Shown here in pieces: positions 55,838-64,000 of a DNA stretch of 64,000 nt; the stretch's first letter is position 1, and every line of letters starts with the position of its first letter. Position numbers and translations under genes: made by a program. The DNA comes from Blasia pusilla (lineage: Eukaryota; Marchantiophyta; Marchantiopsida; Blasiales): positions 47,802,001-47,866,000 of the forward strand of contig CM114272.1 of NCBI GenBank assembly GCA_050084515.1, written 5' to 3'. Below the pieces are notes generated by a model that worked only from the letters and a program-made list of their open reading frames with translations, searched no databases and was not told where the DNA came from.

Positions 55838-57180
55838 GCTACAATAGTAGAGCGACATCGGCGTCACTTGGGTAATTTGGTGGTGGTGCGGCATCGGCGT
55901 TGGTCATCACGGAGCTGTCGGGTGGTCGGTTGGGGACCGAAAGTGCGGATAGTGGTGGTTTCACACGGAGTGGATTTAGGTATCGGCTACCTTTTCCACT
56001 TCCGACGGTTGATGAAGAAGAGGACCAGGGTGTTCCAAACACCGAGTCTTCTACGTTGTTATCGAGTGTTGCGGCTCCATTGATTTGGGACATGGACGGT
56101 GGATATGGGGCCATGAAGGGCCCACGACGATACTCAAAAGTGGGCACCATTGAGTTGGAGGACTTCATGCATGAGTTTGATACGTGGTGTGATATGCAGA
56201 TGTTTGAACGCCACGTTGTTTACACCCTTCTTGGCTTGGAAGGGGTTGTTTCAAAGACTTGAAAGGACCACCCATGGATGATTACCATGAGTTTAGGAAG
56301 GACCATGTTTCTTTGAGATTGAGGCATGGAGACAATATTGGTCTCCAGGCTATGTGTCTATCACCCATGGTGGTATTGGTAGTAGTGCTCCTACTATGCC
56401 AGCCAGCCCGACGTTGAGTGGTACGAGTATGAGCCGGAGTGGGGGTACCAATGGAGGTACTAGTGGGGGTACTAGTGGAGGTACTAGTGCCCCACCATCG
56501 TTTAGCCTGGTTGCAGAGTTCTTCAAGAGGTTGAAGAAGAACTATCAAGGAGTGAAGACGGAGAAGTTGAGGAATCTTCAGGACTTTGAGCGAAAGACTG
56601 GTGAGAGTCTTCGTGAGGCATACACTCGTATGCGACGCTTGATTTCAATTACCCAGTGTGTGACCGAGGATCAGAAGTCGGCTTTTGGTATGGGATCTTG
56701 GATAGAGATTTGCGCCGTAGGGTGCGTGATGCTACTCTTATGAGTGATGATTCACCCACATTGACCCATGTGTTTGCTCTATCCGAGAAGATTGAGCTTA
56801 ACATGGTGAAGGAGAGAGTGGTGACATCCGCATTCAAGAGGGGATACAACTACTACTTCTCGGGTTCAGCCGCCCACCTCACGATCTCGTAGTAGTGGTG
56901 GTGGTAGTAGTAGTGGGAGTCGGGGGTACACGCGACCTCGTCAAGTCCTAGAGGGACATTTGTGCAGAGACCATTGCCTTCATTTGCTGCCCGGCAAGGG
57001 CGATCATGTTGGACATGTGGAGGTGATCATGTTAGGAAGTTTTGTCCCCAAGAGGATGGGAGACGGACTTTGGAGGATGGGCCTCGTCGGCCCCAACTCG
57101 GTGTGATCATTGCGGAGACTAGGTCATCCACGAGAGCGTTGCTTTGATCTTCATCCGAGTTGAGATCAGGCCGTGGCCGT
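55838..57180 (+). pseudogene. E7: gag
   Basis: IELEDFMHEFDTWCDMQMF (56152-56208), a Gly/Ser/Thr-rich stretch (GGTNGGTSGG type, 56435-56490), FSLVAEFFKRLKKNYQGVK with SLREAYTRMRRLISITQCVT (56500-56660), and a knuckle CWTCGGDHVRKFC (57010-57048, spacing CX2CX3HX4C). A second knuckle starts CDHCGD near 57102, frameshifted. Same design as E6 gag. Confidence 0.85.
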
Positions 57181-57780
57181 GGTGGAGTAGTAGCTCCGAG
57201 AGGCCGAGGTGGTAGAGGTGGTAGGGGTGGTAGAGGTGGACCAGTGGTTTGAGAGCCTCACGGTGGCTACCCCTACCACTACGACAGAGTCACTATGGCT
57301 GCCGAGGATTGAGCAGATTGGAGCAGTTAGTTGGCTACTATGGCGGTATCCAAAGATAGATCAGTTCGGGAGCAGGGTTTCTACCTCTTATGGAGGGGAT
57401 GATCTCTCTTATATGGCAAGTGCAAAGACAAAGTTGAGGCATCACCTGTAGCGATTCTGAGAGGAGCCACTCGAGCGTCGAGCCACGTGGTGCTCTTGTG
57501 GAGTTGGACCCACAGAGGGGTGAGGCCGGGAGGCGAGCTAGGCTTCCCGGTCATTCTTGTTGTTTGAGGTGCTTAGGACTCCATCCATGGTTCCCACGAG
57601 CCTATTGAGCCGACAGTGGGGGATCGAGGCATCTACATCGCGTGTAGTAGACACGGATGCAAAGATCAATGCAAGATTGTGCGGATGGCAACTTCAGTGT
57701 TGGGATCCCCATTGTTTTCGGCCACGGAGCTGATGGCTTTAGGAATTGACTTAGCTCTTGTATTTTAGTTAGCATCCACG
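57181..57780 (+). pseudogene. E7: gag tail and gag-protease linker
   Basis: 57180-57250 encodes an Arg/Gly-rich run in shifting frames, then an unassigned linker corresponding to E6 43500-44077. No known domain. Confidence 0.5.
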
Positions 57781-58400
57781 TTGTGTGAACATGGGGGTGT
57801 TACTGCTACACGTGTTGAGGTGGATGAGGGTGTTGCGGTGGAGCGACCCTCTATGTCAGGAGTAGCATTGAGTACCAGTGCTACTTGGCAGGCAGCAGCG
57901 ACGAAGATGGATGCATTACCAGCCCGGCCAACCATTGATCGTGAGAGGCTTACACCTGGTGTATGTATGTTGGACAACCGGAGTGGGATCTTCCGATTGG
58001 TAAGTCCTACAGGACAGGTGTATAGACCAGATAGAGTCTTGTTAGACTCTGGTGCCCAACCTTTGATGTTGGGAAAGGCGGCATGTATTGGTTTGGGTAT
58101 TCGGAGGTCGAGCTTGAGCCTTGCCCATTCCGATTCAAACATCACTTGGAGGAGCCAATGATAGGTCTCAATTCATGACACGGGAAAAGTTTTCATGACA
58201 GTTGAGACCAGATCATGCGATCGATAGCTCCCGGTTGGGAGTATTTATGTAGTCACATCGGCCGAGTCATATGATGTACTAGTTGGAGGAGCGATGTGTA
58301 CCCGATGGGTTTTCAGATGGATTTCGGATCGAGACAGCGTCTTCTGAGACCTGGTTGGCAATCCGGGATGGACGTATGAGCCAAGTTCTGTGAGATTTAT
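57781..58400 (+). pseudogene. E7: aspartic protease
   Basis: The open frame 57781-58161 contains DALPARPTIDRERLTPGVCM, LVSPTGQVYRPDRVLLDSGA with QPLMLGKAACIGLGI; DSGA is at about 58047-58058. The C-terminal half (SAESYDVLVGGAMC-like, about 58260-58300) is frameshifted. Confidence 0.85.
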
Positions 58401-58559
58401 TTCGGGGCTCGACCAGGAGGGTCTTCCCAAGCAGTGTTAGCATCTGTGGGTGGTTTTAGTGGAGTAGTCACTTGGCTAGAGACTTTTGGAGGGTAATGTT
58501 TACGCTATGGATTCTCCTGCGCATGAGGAGGAAGAGGAGGTCCCTATTTTTGCAGCAAA

Positions 58560-59850
58560 GTGGCATCCTCATCGTTGGATGTGCCACTTTGGAGTTCAGG
58601 CCGTGCACTACGGGGCAGAGGCTGTCGCCTAGTGCGGGAGAGGCTTGGTGTGAGGTGTTATACCTCACGAGGAAGAGGAGGCCCCACGGCGGACTCCTAC
58701 TTCTGGTCGATTGGGTTATCCCCTTTGGATACTACACCCATTGTATGGCGAGTATCCGCCGGAGGGCATTTGTGTGTTAGATCTCTTTGGTGGGATAAGC
58801 AATTGGTTTGGCGGCGATGTTGCAGGCGGTATTCTGTCATGGAGATACGTGTTGTGGAGCGAGATGAGACGGCCCGAGAGAGTCTCATCTCGACATATTG
58901 GTCAATTGATGCGGAGATACCCGAGTTGTTGCCGCCATCGGCTATTCGTGGGTACCGGCGTGCTTTACCATCACACATTGCATTGTTGGGGCGCAGGACC
59001 TTGAGAGGGTTGGTCTGTGGATTTGGTGATTCTTTGGATGGCCATGTTAGGGTCATACACGTCTTTGGTCGTGGTGAGGGATTACATGACCCTAGGTCTC
59101 GATTGTTTTGGGAGATGTTACGGGTGTTACGACATCTTCAGTTCATCGAGCACGTGCTCTAGCTTACATTCGAGAATGTTCCATTGTTGGATGACACTCG
59201 GACCGGATGATGGCGAGTGTTCATGAGGTGCGGTCTTGGATTGGACCAGCGGTGTTGTTGGATGCTGGCGAGTTGGCTCGCGTGCACATCGCCCACGCTT
59301 GTGGTGGACAAACTTGTTGCCTAGGAGGTTCTCGTCGAGCATATGATGATGCAAGGCGGGATCCTCGCTTACAAAGTGGATAGTATCTTGGATACTAGGC
59401 GACTTTCTCAAGTGGTGAGGGTTATTGATCGGTCACCCATGGTGGTGAACCGTGTGGGCCGACCTAGGATGGCACTACCCACATTTGTGAGTTTTCCTCG
59501 TCACATGCCTACAGGAAGGTGGTCCGGGGCTTGTATGGGATTCTCATGTGCGGCGGTTGGTGGAGCCTAACGCTGATGAGAGAGAGCGTGCGATGGGATT
59601 TGCTCTTTGGTGTGTGACGGTTGCTTCTATTTTCCGAGGCTTCACGACGTCATGTGTTGGGTCAGGCCATGGACCTGAATTGTTTGACTTGGATTTTGAG
59701 TCTTGGTATGGCGGCGTCGACTTTGGACTATGTCGTGGGTCTTCCACCCCTTGTAATGAGCTCGATGGCTACCGGGACGATAGAGGCATCGGCTTGGGGC
59801 GAGGAGAGTAGTATTTTGCATCCTTGGAGTAAATGGGATGTAATGGCTGG
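58560..59850 (+). pseudogene. E7: DNA cytosine methyltransferase domain
   Basis: Motif I CVLDLFGGISN (58772-58804), frameshift, then VVERDETARESLI, RGYRRALPSHIALLGRR, and a motif IV equivalent at 59030-59055 reading GWPC then TAG in place of Gln. LHDPRSRLFWEMLRVLRHLQ follows, then degraded motifs VI and VIII (59160-59310), VVNRVGRPRMALPTFVSFP, RLVEPNADERERAMGFA (59548-59600) and SEASRRHVLGQAMDLNCLTW (59636-59694). LHPWSKWDVM is the linker motif. The same motif order as E6, in a divergent subfamily, shows the domain is an established part of these elements. Confidence 0.9.
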
Positions 59851-60029
59851 GCATGTGGAGTTGGTTGCTCATGCTGGTGGAGGAGTTATTTGCTCAGATG
59901 ATGGTGTAGCTAAGGGTGTACCATCTTGTGAATGGGTTGCGAGCGACCAATGGCATCGTCCCTCCCTCTAGTGTGCAGTGGAGGAGACTTGGGAGCCATT
60001 ACTTGGGCCCAAGCTTACGGGAGGTGAGA

Positions 60030-60850
60030 AACGACGCTGACACGCGGTTCCTACGTGCTTATAGGAGTTGTTTTGCCTTTAGCATGAAGGAGTTGGGTTC
60101 TCTGGTTGGACCCGGTATACGGATTGATTTGGCTAGTGATACGCCAATCTTCCGTCGTCCCTATCGATATAGTGATATGGAGAGGGACTTGATTCAGAGT
60201 AGGACGTTGGACCTTTTGGAGGCTGGATTAGTGGAGTTGTCGCATGGAGAGTATGCATCGCCCACTTTGTCATGCTCGCTAAAAAGGATATGCATGGCAA
60301 CTACACGGATAGGCGGATGTGTGGAGATTACCGTCCTATCAATCGGCAAACCAAGGCCGATAGGTATGCCATGCCTACACCTGAGGAGATCTTTGATGTG
60401 GTGGGACAGGCAAAGATTTTCAGTACTTTGGATCTTTGGGCAGGATACCATCAATTGCCGATTTGGGAGAGTGACAAGGCCAAGATAAACATTTTGGGAT
60501 GTCAACTCTCATGGCAAGGATTGTTTGTACCAAAGTGGAAATTCTTACGCTTTGGGTTGAAGAATGCACTGCCGAGTTTCAAAGAGTGATGGACGGGATC
60601 CTAGCGAGGTTGGATTTTGTTCGGTGTTACATTGATGATATCTTGGTGTTCATAACACGGTGGAGGAGCATCATATACATTTGCAGATGGTGTTTGAGCG
60701 GTTGAAAGCTCATGGTCTACGTTTGCATCCAGGAAAGTGTAAGTTCTTCCATGAGGATGTTGAGTACTTGGGTCATGTGATCTATCCAGATGGTTTGGGA
60801 GTTCAGCAAGCAAAGGTGGAGGCTATTGCACTTATTCGCGTCGGTAGATG
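60030..60850 (+). pseudogene. E7: reverse transcriptase domain
   Basis: FLRAYRSCFAFSMKELGSL, PYRYSDMERDLIQSRTLDLL, RRMCGDYRPINRQTKADRYA (60315-60372), IFSTLDLWAGYHQLPI, then a frameshift and FQRVMDGILARLDFVRCYID with DILVF (60578-60650). The YIDD motif is intact. Confidence 0.92.
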
Positions 60851-61440
60851 TGAGTAGAGTTCGAGCATTCATGGGATTGGCGAACTATTATCGGAGGTAT
60901 GTGAAGGGATTTAGTGCTATGGCAAAGCCTTTGAACCAATTGCTGAAATCAGATCAAGAGTGGCACTGGGGAGATGATCAGGAGAGAGCTTTTGTGGAGC
61001 TTAAGGCCCAGTTGGTGGCGGCGCCTATCTTGAGGAGACCTATCAGAGGGCGCCCATTTCAGATTACACTAATTGGAGTAGGTTGGGACTTGGAGCGGTG
61101 TTGACACAACATGATGATGAGCACATGGAGTTTGTGGTGGCCTATGCAAGTCGTTCGAATAATGCAAATGGAGTCGCGCTATAGTTCATATGAGGGAGAG
61201 TGCTTGGTGGTAGTGTGGGTGTGGCACACTTTAGGTGTTACTTGTTTGGCACCCGGTTTACCCTTGTTACTGATCACCAACCGCTCAAGTGGTTGATGGA
61301 GTCGGACAAGCTTACAGGGAAGCTTGCACGGTGGGCTCTTATCTTACAGGAGTATGACTTCCAGGTGGTACATAGACTTGGAGTTGCCAACCTTGATGCT
61401 GATGGGTTGAGTAGGAACCCATGTACTAGCCAAGAGGATA
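60851..61440 (+). pseudogene. E7: RNase H domain
   Basis: AFMGLANYYRRYVKGFSAM, WHWGDDQERAFVELKAQL, a frameshift where the first Asp should be (ITLIGVGWDLERC for TDWSRLGLGAVL), SRYSSYEGECLVVVW, then LVTDHQPLKWLMESDKLTG. Most of the domain is readable but not in one frame. Confidence 0.9.
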
Positions 61441-62880
61441 CAACAGGGGCTAGATGGCATGGCGAGGTTGATGAGGAGATGGTGCCAGGGTTGGCATGCA
61501 TCCGCCTTTTATGTTGGTTAGGGGCGGACTCTAGTATGGAGGACCACATGATATCTTACTCTAGTCGAGGGTAGATGGCCACCTTGCCGGATCCTAAGGT
61601 TGGAGATGGTGGTACGGATCAGCGTGATATTCATGATGATGCGTTGGTGTTGGAGTTCCCACGGACCAAAGAGGGTGCCAGGCATAGTGAGTGCCAAGGA
61701 GCGAGACCGTGTTCTTCAACGTGCTAAGAGGTATCGATTGGAGGGAACACATATTCTCGCGTGTGGGAGGATGGTAGAGTACGAGTAGTGCCACATTTGG
61801 CTCGAGAGAGCGCGCATTGTGCGACATGCCCATGAGGAGTTGGGACATTTTGGGGTAAAGCGACGTATAGCTTACTCCTTGGCGATATTGGTGGCGTGGC
61901 ATGCATACTCAGTGCAGCAGATTGGTGTCACGTTGTATGGTTTGTGACCGGGTGAGGGCATCATTTAATGCCCCTACACCACAATTACACCCTTGCCTAT
62001 TATGGGGTTGGGTTACCGTTGGAGTGTGGACTTTGCGGGACCGTTACCGTTGACTGTACGACATCATCGATATGTGTTGGTGATGGTGGAGCACTTCTCC
62101 AAGTGGATTGAGTTGGTGGCATTACCGGACAAGGCGAGTGAGGGAACGGCGTATGCATTTCTGGATAGAGTGCTTAGTCATTTTGGTGCACCAGCTGAAG
62201 AACTTATCGACCAGTCTGAGTTTCAGGGTGAGTTTCAGGTCTTGTGTGACAAGGCGTTGATTGATCATCGGACCACGTCTCGAGATCATCCAGAGGCGGA
62301 TGGTTTGGCTGAGCGTGTGGTTCAGACGGTGAAGAGGGCATTGCGCAAGTATGGCCTACAGAAGGGGCATCTTGGAGACAGGATATTCGGTTGCCATGGT
62401 TAGCCATGGGGTATAGGTTCGATCGCCAAGCATCCTTGGCTTCCTTCTCACCTTATTTTTACATTATACGGCCGAGATCCGGACTTGCCCAGCGGCGATT
62501 CGTCGGGAGTCTAGTGAGGTGGTGAACCTTGATGACCCGAGAGATGTGGATGAGGGTGTGTTGTCGAGCGGAGCTCTTCGGAGAGTTATGCCAACGGCCT
62601 TTGAGAATCTTGCCATTGCTCACACAGGGGATACGTTGCGGTATGCAACCATTCGAGGTGGAGGTTATCGACCATCGATTCGTAGGTTCCATGTGGGGAC
62701 TATGTCTATTTGCAGATTGCCCGACAACGTTGGATGTGACGGCAGCCGCACTATTTTACGAGTGCGCGAGGTGTTAGCTTCGGAGTTCTCATGTTGGAGG
62801 GTCGTGATGGAGTTGTTTGGAAGGACCATGTGCGTAATTGTGCGCCATGTCATCTTCCAAATGTGGATGGTATTATTGAC
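61441..62880 (+). pseudogene. E7: DDE integrase
   Basis: Connector; zinc-binding HAHEELGHFGVKR in a broken frame (61820-61870) and MVCDRVRASFNAP (61935-61975). Core: MGLGYRWSVDFAGPLPL (first Asp), RHHRYVLVMVEHFSKWIELV, and LIDQSEFQGEF where a small deletion alters the second Asp loop. ADGLAERVVQTVKRALRK holds the Glu. The C terminus MLEGRDGVVWKDHVRNCAPC is at 62791-62850. Confidence 0.9.
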
Positions 62881-63060
62881 CCAAGCTTAGCCATGATACG
62901 TGCTAGCTTGAGGTGCATGTTGTGTGGGTCTGCTGTAACGCGGCCCGTATGTTGGTGTGTGATCGGTGTTCTAGGGATTGGCACATGATGTGTTTGACTC
63001 CACGTTTGGATGTTGTTCCCTCTTGGAAGGTGGGTTTGTCCTCGATGTACTTAGAGAGGT
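62881..63060 (+). pseudogene. E7: PHD finger
   Basis: RCMLCGSA in one frame, then after a frameshift MLVCDRCSRDWHMMCLTPRL and, after another, a WVCPRCT equivalent near 63035-63054. All eight ligands can be traced across the frames. It confirms the PHD in the third subfamily. Confidence 0.85.
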
Positions 63061-63209
63061 AGATGACTTGATCTTTGCATGATATGGATTACGGATGTGC
63101 GACTAACGATGGGGCAACCTAGCACCCGGCCTTACGATTCGGGCATCCAAGAAGGTGTATAGCATGTAGTAGATGTATAGGGCTACGGGAGTTAGAGGAC
63201 CTAACCGCC

Positions 63210-63222
63210 AATTAGGGGGCAA
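63210..63222 (+). promoter_or_regulatory. E7: polypurine tract
   Basis: AATTAGGGGGCAA, directly before unit A, with GTTAGAGGACCTAACC a few bases upstream as in the other subfamilies. Confidence 0.65.
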
Positions 63223-63324
63223 GTTGTGGTACACTTGTGTTTGTGGATACTCGTCTATGTTATGTATGTATGTGAGTATGGTATGTCGGCGATGTATGTT
63301 GTATGACGATGTGGATTCGCATGA
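63223..63324 (+). repeat. E7: inner A terminal unit
   Basis: GTTGTGGTACACTTG to ATTCGCATGAC. The joint region to B is GACGGACATTTGTCATGACC, with GACATTTGTC as a near-palindrome (63327-63336). Confidence 0.88.
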
Positions 63325-63332
63325 CGGACATT

Positions 63333-63697
63333 TGTCATGACCATACGGATTATGTCGTAGAGTATAGTGTGCTAGTAGAGGTCATTCCTTATGTAGGACC
63401 GTAGTGGCTTGGTAGAGATGCGGTTCCATACATAGGGTTGGGGGTTACTCGGTTGGGGTGAGTTTCCCAAGAGGGCCCGCTCTTAGGTTGGAGGATATAA
63501 GGTGGAGTGCACTCAAGAAAGTCAGTTCTTTGAGTTGAGCCTGTTGCGTTGGGAGTTAGCCTTGGTAGTGAGTAGAGCTCTTGGCTATGGTGTTTCCCGC
63601 AAGCTTCGACCTAGATTCTCCCATCGTGGAGTGGGTTTGGCTCGATTGTATGTGATTGTAAACGTGTTTTATGACAGTAGGTCTTTCACGCATTTCA
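63333..63697 (+). repeat. E7: 3' terminal unit B
   Basis: TGTCATGACC to ACGCATTTCA, 365 bp. TATA box GATATAAGG at about 63495 and CAGTTCTTTGAG at 63523-63534. The hairpin arm CTCAAAGAAC of the 5' copy is degraded here (CTCAAGAAAG). Confidence 0.92.
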
Positions 63698-63803
63698 GTT
63701 GTGGTACACTTGTGTTTGTGGATACTCTCATCTATGTTATGTATGTATGTGAGTATGGTATGTCAGCGATGTATGTTGTATGACGATGTGGATTCGCACG
63801 ACA
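63698..63803 (+). repeat. E7: outer A terminal unit
   Basis: GTTGTGGTACACTTG to ATTCGCACGACA, a second copy of 63223-63324, ending the element. Confidence 0.9.
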
Positions 63804-64000
63804 AGGTCCACCACTTCCTCAACTACCTCTGAACGTAAGGCAATCATCTCTCCACGCTCACATAGCGTGTCAACCAGCCGGAATACCTCTCCTGGTCCAA
63901 CTCCCATCACCGCCAACCCTTAGGCGGAAAAAAATGGAGTGTGGCTCACCCTAGTGGCCACCTCCAACAATGTGGTTGACACAGACTCTGTACGAGCCAT
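63804..64000 (-). mobile_element. E5 (5' part, continues past the window)
   Basis: The minus strand resumes the E5 gag-protease linker exactly where 54052 left off. It aligns with E2 at about 11813-12000 (GGTCCA-C-AC-TCCT and CTCTGAACGT shared). No intact frame. Confidence 0.8.

Larger units (their letters stand above)
54053..63803 (+). mobile_element. E7: near-complete element of a third subfamily, nested in E5
   Basis: 9,751 bp with the same plan as E6: B (54053-54420), leader, gag, protease, DNA methyltransferase, reverse transcriptase, RNase H, integrase, PHD, polypurine tract, A, B, A. Terminal units are unrelated in sequence to those of E6 except at the outer ends. E5 stops at 54052 and resumes at 63804. 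Coding frames are shifted many times. Confidence 0.92.

Overview
This window looks like nuclear DNA of a green plant or streptophyte alga. It holds one intron-containing host gene with a plastid-transit-like N terminus, set among nested, decayed retrotransposons. The species cannot be named from sequence alone.

Layout. 1-7,796: no convincing gene; a (CA)15 tract, a small minus-strand element remnant (E1, 735-1375), a perfect hairpin at 4464-4507 and a possible diverged terminal unit at 6743-7260. 7,797-15,664: E2, a minus-strand Ty3/gypsy-type element. 15,665-22,759: E3, a plus-strand relative lying head-to-head with E2; its terminal repeat is interrupted by a foreign solo LTR (20,810-22,072). 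22,760-24,204: E4, the 3' end of another copy, abutting a minus-strand Helitron remnant (24,205-26,760). 27,000-30,900: repeats and intergenic DNA. 30,977-35,897: a ten-exon host gene (365 codons). 36,420-36,870: a tandem array with a period of about 90 bp. 37,943-64,000: E5, an old minus-strand element split by two plus-strand elements, E6 (39,910-50,158) and E7 (54,053-63,803).

The retroelements share one unusual plan: long leader, gag with zinc knuckles, DSGA protease, a C5-cytosine DNA methyltransferase domain (DNMT3/DRM-like motif order), reverse transcriptase (YIDD), RNase H, DDE integrase and a C-terminal PHD finger. Their ends are not ordinary LTRs. The 5' end carries only one unit (B), while the 3' end carries A-B-A. 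This is the split-direct-repeat layout known from DIRS/PAT-type elements, here on an element that encodes a DDE integrase. In E6 and E7 the 12 nt at the start of the internal region are exactly complementary to 12 nt about 30 bp downstream of a TATA-like box in B. That is what a Tf1-like self-primed element would show. The inner A|B joint is palindromic or nearly so (GACA-NN-TGTC) in four of five copies. The two insertions whose target can be inferred from sibling copies show no obvious 5-bp target duplication.

A working model (inference): self-primed reverse transcription makes an A-B-internal-A-B cDNA; this circularises and is reopened at the palindromic A|B joint, giving B-internal-A-B-A. 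The methyltransferase and PHD finger suggest interaction with host chromatin. No copy here is intact. Several stops are C-to-T changes relative to sister copies, as expected for methylated DNA.
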